A DNA stretch of 64,000 nucleotides from Lyngbya aestuarii BL J (GTDB taxonomy: Bacteria; Cyanobacteriota; Cyanobacteriia; Cyanobacteriales; Microcoleaceae): NCBI RefSeq assembly GCF_000478195.2, contig NZ_AUZM01000012.1, positions 49,244-113,243 of the forward strand, given 5' to 3'. The notes beneath the pieces were generated by a model. The model did no database searches. It was not told the origin of the DNA and saw only the letters and a list, made by a program, of their open reading frames with translations. A program made the translations under genes and the position numbers. Positions 1 to 8,105 of the stretch are shown here, in pieces. The stretch's first letter is position 1, and each line of letters starts with the position of its first letter.

Positions 1-172
1 AGTAAAGCTTTAATAATGGATTTATAGAGTCTTTTTGCTCTGTTGATCTATTGCTTTTTCTGTCGCTGTCAGGAGTTAGACTTAGGGGTTAATTGTTAAG
101 TTCAAAACAAAAAACACTTAAGGTTTAGCACTGGACAGCGACTATTTTAAACTCTTTTACAAATTGATAGAT

Positions 173-772
173 CTACAAAAAAGTTTTGACAATACCATTG
201 AGATCAGACTGAATAGGATTTCCTAAAGCTTTAAATCTCCACTGTCCACTATCTTTATACACTTCTCCCATCAACATTGAAATTTTGCCTTCATAGGAGG
301 CTTCCCCAGACAAACTATAACGGGCAATTTCTATCCCCGACGCATCAACCGCCCGCACAAAGGCATTTTCAACCATTCCAAAATTTTGTTTTCTGGCGAG
401 TCCTTCATAAATATTCACGCCTAAAACAATTCGTTCATAAGCTTCAGAAAGACTGTTGAGATAGAGCAAAATTTGTTCATCATCCCCCTGTCCTTCGCCT
501 GTGAGGTTATCTCCAGAATGAACAACGGTTTGATCTTTAGATTCTAAATGAGCGTAATAAATAACATCTTCTTTGTAGTTTTTTAACTTACCGCTTCGGT
601 TGAGTAAAAGGGCATATCCATCTAAATCAAAATCGACGGTTTTTCCGAGAAATCCTTCAATTAATCCTTTAGGTTTTGCCACATCCCAACCTAATCCCAT
701 TGTTAACTTCGATAAATCATATTCACTTTTATCGAGAACAATACTTTGTCCTTTTTTGAGGTTAATCGTCAT
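173..772 (-). CDS. TerD-family (tellurium resistance / stress) protein, divergent paralog
   Basis: This 199-residue protein opens with MTINLKKGQS and carries GLGWD (about residue 27) and a GEGQGDDEQ acidic stretch, the hallmarks of TerD/TerE proteins, which bind Ca2+ through such acidic residues and act in tellurite, phage and general stress resistance in the cytoplasm. It is the most divergent of three adjacent paralogs: it has an insertion after GLGWD (AKPKGLIEGFLGKT) and YYAHLE in place of the FYNNL seen in the other two. ATG start. It lies 143 bp downstream of the second TerD gene on the same strand. The family call is secure; the physiological role is not visible from sequence. Confidence 0.9.
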   Translation of the reverse strand: MTINLKKGQSIVLDKSEYDLSKLTMGLGWDVAKPKGLIEGFLGKTVDFDLDGYALLLNRSGKLKNYKEDVIYYAHLESKDQTVVHSGDNLTGEGQGDDEQILLYLNSLSEAYERIVLGVNIYEGLARKQNFGMVENAFVRAVDASGIEIARYSLSGEASYEGKISMLMGEVYKDSGQWRFKALGNPIQSDLNGIVKTFL

Positions 773-915
773 TTTTTTTTTAGTATTATGTTGACCAATA
801 AAGACTAATTAATCAGGAGAAAACTTCTTTTTTATTGACAAGTTACTCACTTTTTATTCTCGTTAGACTTCTCCTGATCTCGATCCAAATGTTCCTGAAA
901 ATCTCTCAACTGAGA

Positions 916-1485
916 TCACACATACTTGTCTACAAAGCTTTGTAAACCTGTGTTATAACCTTGTCCCACGGCTTGAAATCGCCATTCTCCATCTTTTTTA
1001 TAGAGTCGGCTAAATTCAACTGATGTTTCTCTCGAAAAATCCTCCTCTAGATCATAGCGAGTCACTTCTGTATCTGTTTCTCGATCATAAATCCGAATAA
1101 AAGAATTACGAATCTGTCCGAAATTTTGGCGGCGCTGATCAGCTTCGTGAATTGTCACTACAAAAATTAATTCTTGAATGGTAGGATTAATTTGAGTTAA
1201 ATCAATTTCAATGGTTTCATCATCTCCACTTCCTTCCCCAGTACGACTATCTCCTAAATGTTTAACAGCCCGATCTGGAGACAGTAAATTGTTGTAAAAA
1301 ACAAAGTATTCATCCTGGGGAATTTTGCCATCTTCACCTAACATAAAGACAGAAGCATCCAAGTCAAAGGCAGCCCCGGTATCGGTCAAGTTAGCATCCC
1401 ATCCTAACCCCACTGCTGCTTTTCTCAGTCCAGGTGCTTCTTTAGCGAGGTTAATTCGTTCTCCCTTTTTGATATTAATTGACAT
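916..1485 (-). CDS. TerD-family protein
   Basis: A 189-residue canonical TerD-family protein: N-terminal INIKKGERINL, AVGLGWDAN, FDLDASVFML, VFYNNL, DSRTGEGSGDDE (the predicted Ca-binding acidic cluster) and FGQIRNSFIRIYD. Length is typical of TerD/TerE (about 190). It starts 44 bp after the end of the upstream paralog and is probably cotranscribed with it. It is very similar to the gene at 1530-2099, which suggests tandem duplication. No other ter genes (terB, terC, terA) are in the window, so involvement in tellurite resistance itself is only a family-level inference. Confidence 0.93.
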   Translation of the reverse strand: MSINIKKGERINLAKEAPGLRKAAVGLGWDANLTDTGAAFDLDASVFMLGEDGKIPQDEYFVFYNNLLSPDRAVKHLGDSRTGEGSGDDETIEIDLTQINPTIQELIFVVTIHEADQRRQNFGQIRNSFIRIYDRETDTEVTRYDLEEDFSRETSVEFSRLYKKDGEWRFQAVGQGYNTGLQSFVDKYV

Positions 1486-1529
1486 AGTTATAACTCAATC
1501 TTAACCCTCAACTTAAAACTCTATAATTA

Positions 1530-2099
1530 TCATGCGTACTGAGTAACAAAACTCTCTAAATCACTATTATACCCCTGTCCAACTGCTTTAAATTGCCATT
1601 CATTTCCGGCTTTAGACAGACGACCTATTTCTATGGCTGTTTCTCGGGCAAAGTCTTCTTCTAACTCATAGCGAGTGATTTCGGTTTGAGTCGCTTCATC
1701 GTAAATACGGATGAAGGAATTTCTGACTTGTCCGAAATTTTGACGACGGGCTTCGGCTTGAAATATCGTCACAATAAACACGATTTCTTGAATAGAACCC
1801 TCGACTTTTTCTAGGTCTATTCTAATCGTTTCATCGTCTCCACCTCCTTTTCCGGTGCGGCTATCTCCCGATGACATTACCGCCCCATCAGCAGATTCTA
1901 AGTTATTGTAAAATACAAAAAACTTCTCACTCGGGATTTTACCATTTGCCGCTAACATAAACACCGAAACATCTAAATCAAATTGATCGCCCGTATCAGA
2001 AGCATTAACATCCCACCCGAGTCCAACTCCTGCTGTTTTTAAGCCGGGTGATTCTTTAGAGAGATTAATTCCTTCGCCTTTTTTTAGATTAATCGTCAT
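1530..2099 (-). CDS. TerD-family protein, first of three in tandem
   Basis: TerD-family protein with INLKKGEGINL, GVGLGWDVN, FDLDVSVFML, DSRTGKGGGDDE and FGQVRNSFIRIYD. The open frame begins at a GTG at 2114, but the ATG at 2099 is chosen. It gives 189 residues, the same length as its neighbour, starts with the conserved MTINLKKGE, and has GGAG about 9 bases upstream; that GGAG would lie inside the coding region if GTG were used. It is the promoter-proximal gene of the three-gene TerD run. Probable role: Ca-binding cytoplasmic stress protein (family knowledge). Confidence 0.93.
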   Translation of the reverse strand: MTINLKKGEGINLSKESPGLKTAGVGLGWDVNASDTGDQFDLDVSVFMLAANGKIPSEKFFVFYNNLESADGAVMSSGDSRTGKGGGDDETIRIDLEKVEGSIQEIVFIVTIFQAEARRQNFGQVRNSFIRIYDEATQTEITRYELEEDFARETAIEIGRLSKAGNEWQFKAVGQGYNSDLESFVTQYA

Positions 2100-2401
2100 T
2101 TTTTCTGACTCCACTTAATTTAAGGATAAACATTCTGTTCAATTACAATTTCCCAGCATCGGCAGAAAACACGACCTCAAGCTTTGACATCATTTTTGAC
2201 CTGACAATCAACTCAAAAATGAGTCATTCCACTTAAGTATAAATCGCGGTTCTCCTGGATGCAGTCGGATCAAAACGTTCTAGTAATTGAATTTAAAATT
2301 GATCGGCAAGTTCTCTTTTAGTTTATCTCTTTTAGTTACTCTACAAGCACTTAAATTGTTATTTCGGATCAAAATATCTTAACAGATTGAATCATCAACC
2401 C
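2100..2401. other. Intergenic region between def and the TerD genes
   Basis: About 300 bases with no credible gene. It must hold the promoter of the three TerD genes (minus strand) and the 3' end of the def transcript. I see no clear stem-loop terminator, repeat or RNA gene. It is AT-rich. Confidence 0.5.
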
Positions 2402-2929
2402 CTAACGACTATACAAAGCCTGATATTCGGCTTCGCTGATCAAATCCTGTTCACTGTTGACTCGATCTAAAAAGACAATTCCTTCAAGATGGTCATATTC
2501 ATGCTGAAAAATACGAGCGACAAAATCTTGAAGTTGCTGTCGCTGAAGTTGGCCGTCTCGATCGGTGTATTCCACCTCAATCGTTTGATATCGCCGAACC
2601 AATCCCCGCACTCCCGGAACACTCAGACAGCCTTCCCATCCCTTTTCTTGTGTCGTAGAGTGATCGACAATTTTGGGGTTAATCATCGCAGTAGGAGCCA
2701 TCCGAGGAGCCTGGGGATAGCGACGGTTAGGACGAGAAGCCACAATCAACAGGCGATCGCTACGAGAGACTTGAGGTGCAGCGATACCCACTCCATTAGT
2801 TTTGACGACAGTGGCAATCAAATTATCGATCAGCGTTTGAAGACCCTGATCGGCAATTTCAGTAATCGGTTGAGCATGACGGCGCAACACTGGATTTCCG
2901 AGTTGAGCCACGGGTAAAATCTCAGTCAT
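2402..2929 (-). CDS. def: Peptide deformylase
   Basis: Removes the formyl group from the N-terminal Met of new proteins at the ribosome exit. All three catalytic motifs are present: GVGIAAPQ (residues 46-53), EGCLSVPG with the metal-binding Cys101, and QHEYDHLEG with metal ligands His143 and His147 and the catalytic Glu between them. The length of 175 residues is normal for the family. Its ATG lies 5 bp after the stop of the htrA-like gene, so the two are very likely cotranscribed. Function is secure. Confidence 0.97.
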   Translation of the reverse strand: MTEILPVAQLGNPVLRRHAQPITEIADQGLQTLIDNLIATVVKTNGVGIAAPQVSRSDRLLIVASRPNRRYPQAPRMAPTAMINPKIVDHSTTQEKGWEGCLSVPGVRGLVRRYQTIEVEYTDRDGQLQRQQLQDFVARIFQHEYDHLEGIVFLDRVNSEQDLISEAEYQALYSR

Positions 2930-2934
2930 AACAA

Positions 2935-4203
2935 TTAAAACTCAGGAGGTAAATTCCCCGTCATCACATCCAGGGTGACATTTTGTCCGTTGCGGTTGAC
3001 TTCAACTTGCAGCGAACTACCAACAGTTTGATTTTGAACAATTTGTTGAACCGCTTCCGACTTCCGCACCAATTGGCTATCAATTTTTTGAATCACATCT
3101 CCGGGTTGTAGCCCCGACTGTTCAGCCGGAGAACCGGGAACAATATTGACAACCAAAACCCCTTCATCGCTAGCAATGGGAGACGTTAATTCTGGGTTGA
3201 GGCGGCGTTTTACCTCTGGAGAGAGTGTCACCATCTCAATTCCCAAATAGGCGTGTTCAGCACGACCTGTCGCGATTAACTGTTGGGCGATTTGTTGCGC
3301 TTTCTTAATCGGAATGGCAAATCCTAAGCCTTGAGCGCCGCTAATAATGGCGGTATTCATCCCGACCACTTCTCCTTCGGCGTTCAACAATGGGCCACCG
3401 GAGTTGCCTGGGTTAATGGCGGCATCTGTTTGAATAAAACCAATACGCTTATCGGGAACCCCAACATCGGTACTGGAGCGACCTGTGGCGCTAATAATTC
3501 CCACTGTGACCGAGTTATCCAAACCCAAAGGATTACCAATGGCGATCGCCCATTCTCCGGGGGCAAGCTGTTCAGAATCGCCGATGCGAACGCTCGGTAG
3601 GTTATTGGCATCAATTTTAATCACAGCGACATCTGTGACTGAATCTGTCCCCAAAACCCGACCTTCAAACAAACGACCATCTTTGAGAACGACCTGAACC
3701 GTGTCCGTATCCTCAACCACATGGCTATTGGTCAAAATATGACCTTCGGAGCTAATAATAAATCCCGATCCGGTGCCTTGTTCTGTGGGAGATTCATCAG
3801 GGAAGTCACGCGGCCCTCCAAATCCAAAAAAGTCTTCAGGAAATTGCTCATCAAAGCGATCTAATCCTCGACGTCCGATCCGTCTAGAAGCGTTAATCCG
3901 CACGACAGCAGGCCCTACCTGTTCAACCGCAGAAACAATAAAGTTAGCGTTTGCTGTTTTGGGGAGGGGAAGGGAAGGTTTTTGGGCAAACCAGGACGGT
4001 GAACTTGCTTGATCAACTTCTTTTTCTGTTTTCGGGGGAATCGGAACTTGAGTGAGCGCCTCCTGAGTGCTTTCTTTTGAGGAGAGAAGGGCTTGGTTTT
4101 CTATCCACCGTTCGCCGAGTAAAGCACCTCCTGCTCCGGTGAGCAGAAGCATAAGATAGATTATGGGTTGCTTCCAAAAAACTTTTTCCGTTGTACCACT
4201 CAT
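2935..4203 (-). CDS. HtrA/Deg-family serine protease (HhoA/HhoB/HtrA type)
   Basis: A 422-residue trypsin-like protease with an N-terminal membrane segment (about residues 13-31, likely signal anchor), a protease domain and one C-terminal PDZ domain (about 315-415). The catalytic triad is complete: His161 in TNSHVV, Asp191 in VTDVAVIKID and Ser268 in NPGNSGGPL. A glycine/phenylalanine-rich, acidic stretch (about 115-140) precedes the protease domain. The role is degradation of misfolded proteins in the periplasm or thylakoid lumen under heat, light or oxidative stress. Cyanobacteria carry up to three paralogs (htrA, hhoA, hhoB); which one this is cannot be settled from motifs. It sits 5 bp upstream of def and divergent from dnaA. 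Confidence 0.95.
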   Translation of the reverse strand: MSGTTEKVFWKQPIIYLMLLLTGAGGALLGERWIENQALLSSKESTQEALTQVPIPPKTEKEVDQASSPSWFAQKPSLPLPKTANANFIVSAVEQVGPAVVRINASRRIGRRGLDRFDEQFPEDFFGFGGPRDFPDESPTEQGTGSGFIISSEGHILTNSHVVEDTDTVQVVLKDGRLFEGRVLGTDSVTDVAVIKIDANNLPSVRIGDSEQLAPGEWAIAIGNPLGLDNSVTVGIISATGRSSTDVGVPDKRIGFIQTDAAINPGNSGGPLLNAEGEVVGMNTAIISGAQGLGFAIPIKKAQQIAQQLIATGRAEHAYLGIEMVTLSPEVKRRLNPELTSPIASDEGVLVVNIVPGSPAEQSGLQPGDVIQKIDSQLVRKSEAVQQIVQNQTVGSSLQVEVNRNGQNVTLDVMTGNLPPEF

Positions 4204-4218
4204 CGCCAGATTGTCCGG

Positions 4219-4440
4219 TTAACTAATAGGATTCGTACTGGTTTCGGGTTTTCCCGAAGTTAGACCGTTTGAGCCATCATAAAGGAACAGGTGTTCAATT
4301 GCTTCTCTCAACTGTAACATTATCGATGCTGGAACAAGCAGTTTTTCCGGTTCTAGTTTTGATACATCCTCTGCTTTTAAATCGATTTGCGGGAGATTCC
4401 CAAACCTGACAATTTGAGTTTCTGCTTCTTTTGGCGGCAA
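4219..4440 (-). CDS. Small hypothetical protein upstream of htrA, start uncertain
   Basis: A frame that looks coding (73 residues from a TTG at 4440) ends 15 bp before the htrA-like gene. The central part, LPQIDLKAEDVSKLEPEKL, followed by an amphipathic IMLQLREAIEHLFLYD, has the composition of a real acidic cytoplasmic protein. The same frame stays open back to 4560 but contains no ATG or GTG, and the TTG has no good ribosome binding site. It could be a real gene with an unusual or damaged start, or the remnant of one. I do not recognise the family. Confidence 0.45.
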   Translation of the reverse strand: MPPKEAETQIVRFGNLPQIDLKAEDVSKLEPEKLLVPASIMLQLREAIEHLFLYDGSNGLTSGKPETSTNPIS

Positions 4441-4617
4441 TTCTTGAGGGGCTGTCTGCGCTCTATTGAGATGATCGTGATGGAAAGATTCGTTAGACTT
4501 GTAATTTAGACCATTGAGGTGGATGGACGCATTTCTCGTTGAAGATGGAAGCTCTGCTCTCTATTAGGCCGGGTAGTTCACACTGGTATTTTTTGTAGGC
4601 TCGAATGTTAGCTGGTG

Positions 4618-4637
4618 TATGGGTCTATTGTCCCATA
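4618..4637. promoter_or_regulatory. Short inverted repeat in the dnaA leader
   Basis: TATGGG and CCCATA flank an 8-base spacer about 35 bp upstream of the dnaA GTG start. It could be an operator or a leader hairpin. No DnaA-box-like sequence was seen nearby. Six-base arms are easily found by chance, so the call is weak. Confidence 0.25.
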
Positions 4638-4670
4638 GTGTCTCAACTCTATTAAAATCGGAAGGAAGCC

Positions 4671-6030
4671 GTGGAAATTTCCCTTGAAAGTTTATGGCAT
4701 CAGGTCTTAGACCGTCTCCAGGTACAACTCGGTGAGCCGACATTCGACACGTGGATCAAAACGGCGAGTGCGGAACGACTCGAAAATCATTGTTTGGTAA
4801 TTCGCACGCCTAATCCTTTTGCTCGCAATTGGTTGCAAAAACACTACAAGGAAATTATCGCCGAAGCGGCGCAAGATATTTTGGGCTATCCGGTGGAAAT
4901 TTACGTGACGACTGAAACACAAACAACGCTTGATCAGGCGAAATCACAACGGGTTTGGCCGTCTACTGTAGCGGAAACGCCTTCAAATCAACGCCTGAAA
5001 CCGCCTAATCTTAATTCTAAATATGTGTTTTCTCGGTTTGTGGTTGGGGCAAATAGTCGTTTGGCTCATGCTGCGGCGTTGGCGGTGGCGGAGTATCCTG
5101 GACGAGAGTTTAATCCGTTGTTTTTGTGTGGTGGTGTCGGGTTGGGAAAAACCCATTTAATGCAAGCAATTGGACATTATCGGATTGAAATTAATCCTGA
5201 TGCTAAGGAGATCGGAAGTTTCTACCGAAAAGTTTACAAATGATTTAATTGCGGCGATTCGTAAAGATAGTATGCAAAGTTTCCGCGATCATTATCGGGC
5301 GGCTGATGTGTTGTTGGTCGATGATATTCAGTTTATTGAAGGAAAAGAATACACTCAAGAGGAATTTTTTCATACGTTTAATACGTTGCATGAAGCGGGA
5401 AAACAAGTGGTTCTCGCGTCTGACCGTCCTCCGAATCAAATTCCTCGGTTACAAGAACGGTTGTGTTCTCGCTTTTCGATGGGGTTAGTGGCTGATATTC
5501 AACCGCCTGACTTGGAAACGCGGATGGCAATTTTGCAGAAAAAAGCCGAGTATGAAAATGTTCGTCTTTCTGAAGGGGTGGTTGAATATATTGCAACTCG
5601 TTACACGTCTAATATTCGAGAATTGGAAGGGGCATTAATTCGGGCGGTTGCTTATACTTCGATTTCGGGTTTACCGATGACAGTCGAAAGTATTGCCCCG
5701 GTTTTGAGTCCGGCTGAACAACCTCAAGAATCTTCCCCGGAAGCGGTGATTCAAATTGTTGCTGAAACGTTTAAAGTCTCTGTTGAGGATTTGAAAGGGA
5801 CGTCTAGACGGCGAGAAATTAGTCTAGCCCGTCAGGTGGCAATGTATTTGATGCGACAACATACGGATTTGAGTTTGCCGAAAATTGGGGAATTATTTGG
5901 GGGAAAAGACCACACCACGGTTATGTATTCCTGTGAAAAAATTACTCAATTACGCAATAAGGATTTAGAGTTAGCCCAAACGCTCCGACAGTTAAGCGAT
6001 CAAATTAATTATACCAGTCGCTATCATTAG
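4671..6030 (+). CDS. dnaA: Chromosomal replication initiator DnaA, split by one frameshift
   Basis: DnaA opens the replication origin as an ATP-bound filament and also acts as a transcription factor. Frame 1 (4671-5243) carries domain I ([11 protein letters not shown].., TFDTWI) and Walker [11 protein letters not shown]. Frame 2 resumes at GTT 5218 with the rest of the AAA+ domain (Walker [10 protein letters not shown]) and domain IV with the DnaA-box-binding signature [15 protein letters not shown]. Together the frames give a full-length protein of about 453 residues. The break lies where the family has AKVFYVST: ten bases (5208-5217) replace nine, and 5209-5218 read AGATCGGAAG, the start of the Illumina adapter. 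The start is a GTG preceded by GGAAGGAAG. Everything outside the break is intact, so I treat it as a functional gene with an assembly error; the alternative is a true frameshift mutation. Confidence 0.9.
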
Positions 6031-6064
6031 CACCACAAAGACAGGGAACAGGCAATAGGCAACC

Positions 6065-6172
6065 CGCTCTTTAGTTGAATAAAAAGTCAAGCGCGTAGCC
6101 GAATTACCCCTAATACATCCTCTTCCATCTTACCGAAAATTCCCCCAATTGTCAATATGTTTGATGGCGCCG
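6065..6172. repeat. 108-bp direct repeat, copy 1
   Basis: This unit recurs at 6206-6313, offset exactly 141 bp, with one difference (G at 6091, A at 6232). It begins CGCTCTTTAGTTGAATAAAA and ends in TTTGATGGCGCCG. It lies directly downstream of dnaA, inside a 387-base gene-free gap (6031-6417). It has no credible reading frame and no transposase signature. It is preceded by an AGGCAATAGGCAA motif typical of dispersed cyanobacterial repeats. Confidence 0.95.
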
Positions 6173-6205
6173 GGAGCGAACACTGGAACACCGGAACAGG
6201 GGACT

Positions 6206-6313
6206 CGCTCTTTAGTTGAATAAAAAGTCAAACGCGTAGCCGAATTACCCCTAATACATCCTCTTCCATCTTACCGAAAATTCCCCCAATTGTCAATATG
6301 TTTGATGGCGCCG
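6206..6313. repeat. 108-bp direct repeat, copy 2
   Basis: Second copy of the 6065-6172 unit with a single substitution. The 33 bases between the copies differ from the flanks of the pair. Such near-identity implies a recent duplication or gene-conversion event, or a mobile non-coding element. Confidence 0.95.
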
Positions 6314-6325
6314 CCAGTCGTTGTA

Positions 6326-6383
6326 GGGGCTGGTTTATAGTCAATCGATCATCTCCCAGAGACAAATTCTATAAACCCGCCCC
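6326..6383. repeat. Long imperfect palindrome between convergent dnaA and the 6418-7407 gene
   Basis: Left arm 6326-6340 (GGGGCTGGTTTATAG) pairs with right arm 6369-6383 (CTATAAACCCGCCCC) with one mismatch and a 28-base loop; it is followed on the plus strand by AGTCGGTTTTT. It lies between two convergent genes and could act as a bidirectional terminator. Its GGGGC..GTTTATAG arms also resemble dispersed palindromes common in filamentous cyanobacteria. Confidence 0.7.
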
Positions 6384-6417
6384 AGTCGGTTTTTCTCGGG
6401 GGAAATCTTCTCAAAAA

Positions 6418-7407
6418 CTACTGAGGAGGCTTCACTTCTAAAATTCCAGAAGTTGAAAATACTACTTCAAATTGGGCAGCCGGGTCAGTCGAGGCAGCGT
6501 CAGACTTCACTAACTCAGGAAGGGGTGTATTCTCAACGTTATTCTTTGCCACTTGAGATTTTGGTTCGTATCCGATAATCTCACCCTCGCTGTTGAGTTT
6601 CACCACATAAGCAGACTCTCCATCAACCGGCGAAGTCCAAGTGGAGTCAATTTGATTATAGAGACTCTGGCTTAACTGGGTTGTATCGACTTCTTCTGGG
6701 GCTGCTGCGGTCATTGTCTCTTCTGGGGTTGCTGTTTCGGGAGTCGATGCAGCAATTTCACTGTCTGGTGTTTCAGCAACGGGGTTAAGGGTATCCGGTT
6801 GAGTCGGTGGGGTTGCTACGGGGTCAGTCTCTACCGGGGGTTGAGTTTCCTCTACGCTGGGTGAAGAAGTTACAGCAGGTAGCCCTGATGGTGAGGTTGA
6901 TGCTTCGGGGGGAGAAACGGTTGCATCGGTTGTCGGTGCGGTTGTTTCTATTTCTATTTCTGTTTCTGGGGTTAGGGTTGAAGTCGTTGAACCTGCTGTG
7001 GGATCGGTAATATCGGGTTCGCTGATTTCCATTTCAGAGTCTGGAGTGGCAATCTCACTGTCTGTCTCAGAGTCTGGGGTTGGAATGACAATCTCGCTGT
7101 CTGTCTCTGTTGTCGGTGTTACTGGAGTTTCAGTCTCTAGATCTTCGACAACAACGATAGAACTGGTATCGGTTGATGTTGGGGTGAGTGATTCTATCTC
7201 CTCACTTTGGCTGGCGATTTCTTCGGGTGAAGGACTCGCTAACAAAGAACCGACTAAGGTTGCGAATATGATGGCAACTAAAGCAACCAGTGAGGAGGTT
7301 TTAACTGCGGGAGGGAGTTCAGATGTGCCGATTGATTTCACTGGAGATAAATGACTTGAGTGTTGGGCTTCGGTCGGATTAGAGGAGGATTCATATTTTG
7401 TCTGCAT
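6418..7407 (-). CDS. Membrane-anchored protein with Thr/Pro/Glu-rich linker and TonB-C-like C-terminal domain
   Basis: A 329-residue protein: a short cytoplasmic N-terminus, one membrane segment (about residues 39-57, SSLVALVAIIFATLVGSLLA), a long low-complexity linker of Thr, Ser, Pro and Glu (about 60-250), and a folded C-terminal domain starting near SQSLYNQIDSTW, with YVVKLNSEGEIIGYEP and AQFEVVFSTSGILEV. The C-terminal pattern (helix with W, then short beta strands) resembles TonB C-terminal or energy-transducing domains, which suggests a periplasmic domain held away from the membrane by a disordered spacer. No TonB-dependent receptor or ExbB/ExbD gene is near. The gene converges with dnaA. 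The function is not known. Confidence 0.8.
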   Translation of the reverse strand: MQTKYESSSNPTEAQHSSHLSPVKSIGTSELPPAVKTSSLVALVAIIFATLVGSLLASPSPEEIASQSEEIESLTPTSTDTSSIVVVEDLETETPVTPTTETDSEIVIPTPDSETDSEIATPDSEMEISEPDITDPTAGSTTSTLTPETEIEIETTAPTTDATVSPPEASTSPSGLPAVTSSPSVEETQPPVETDPVATPPTQPDTLNPVAETPDSEIAASTPETATPEETMTAAAPEEVDTTQLSQSLYNQIDSTWTSPVDGESAYVVKLNSEGEIIGYEPKSQVAKNNVENTPLPELVKSDAASTDPAAQFEVVFSTSGILEVKPPQ

Positions 7408-7769
7408 ACTTGATACCTCTGCGGTTCTAACATAAGAATTGGATAATATTCTTACATAAAACTGGCCCCATTCTAATCTGTTTTTGGACTGGTTTTCTGC
7501 GATTTTAATTTTTGATGTTCTGATTGTTTATCAAATCGATGATTGTTAAAGTTATCTATGATACAAATTATGGCAACATGGCGTTCGTTGCGATCGCTGT
7601 TTCCAGATCGTTAAGATGCTTATATTGAGCTAATTTCGCTCTATTACTCGGAGTCTGGCTTTCCTGAAAGTTGAAAACAATTTACCCCCAGACTCTCGAT
7701 ATTACAGATCAACTTTGTCTGTTTGACACCCGGCTTTGCCCAGATAACACTTTAAGGAATTATTTATTT
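7408..7769. other. Gene-free stretch upstream of the TonB-C-like gene
   Basis: About 360 bases holding the promoter side of the 6418-7407 gene and a HIP1 octamer near 7591. I see no RNA gene, no clear terminator and no reading frame of note. Confidence 0.5.
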
Positions 7770-7952
7770 TTAGTCTTTCCACAAACTCGCTTCGTGGGGA
7801 ATGAAGTCAGTAGAAATCACAGACATCGGTAGTATCGCAATCGGAAGTAATCCCATCGACAAAGAATTTAACACGATGATGATCACCAGGCTGAGGCGAT
7901 CACCCCGCTTGGACTCAATTCGATAACACTTTAACTGTTCTTGAGTATTCAT
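7770..7952 (-). CDS. Possible small membrane protein
   Basis: A 60-residue frame starting at ATG 7952, with AAGGGGA about 11 bases upstream as a possible ribosome binding site. The first 19 residues are polar and charged, followed by a hydrophobic run (LSLVIIIVLNSLSMGLLPIAI) and a short polar tail, so a single-pass membrane peptide is plausible. No family is recognised. The gene stands alone between cysS and the TonB-C-like gene. Base composition does not decide whether it is coding. Confidence 0.35.
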   Translation of the reverse strand: MNTQEQLKCYRIESKRGDRLSLVIIIVLNSLSMGLLPIAILPMSVISTDFIPHEASLWKD

Positions 7953-8057
7953 GCCTCGATCCCCTTGCTGCTGTCATCTATGACTCTTTACTTAGTTTAT
8001 CAATTTTTTGTAGCTTAGAATACAGAATTTAAAATCTGTTACAAAAGATACTTTTTG

Positions 8058-8093
8058 ACAAAATAAAGAGACAGAAGTGATCACAACTGTCTC
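8058..8093 (-). terminator. Rho-independent terminator after cysS
   Basis: On the minus strand, GAGACAG (8093-8087) and CTGTCTC (8074-8068) form a perfect 7-bp stem with a 12-base loop, followed by TTTATTTT. It starts 12 bases past the cysS stop codon. Confidence 0.75.
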
Positions 8094-8105
8094 CCGATCC
8101 TCAAC

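Noticed and set aside
2489..2917. 142-codon open frame antisense to def
   Set aside because: Shadow of the def gene; no ribosome site and no family-like composition, while def has all motifs.
4441..4670. Possible origin of replication next to dnaA
   Set aside because: I found no TTTTCCACA/TTATCCACA-like boxes in the 5' region, and in cyanobacteria dnaA is often not at the origin. GC-skew of the full genome would decide.
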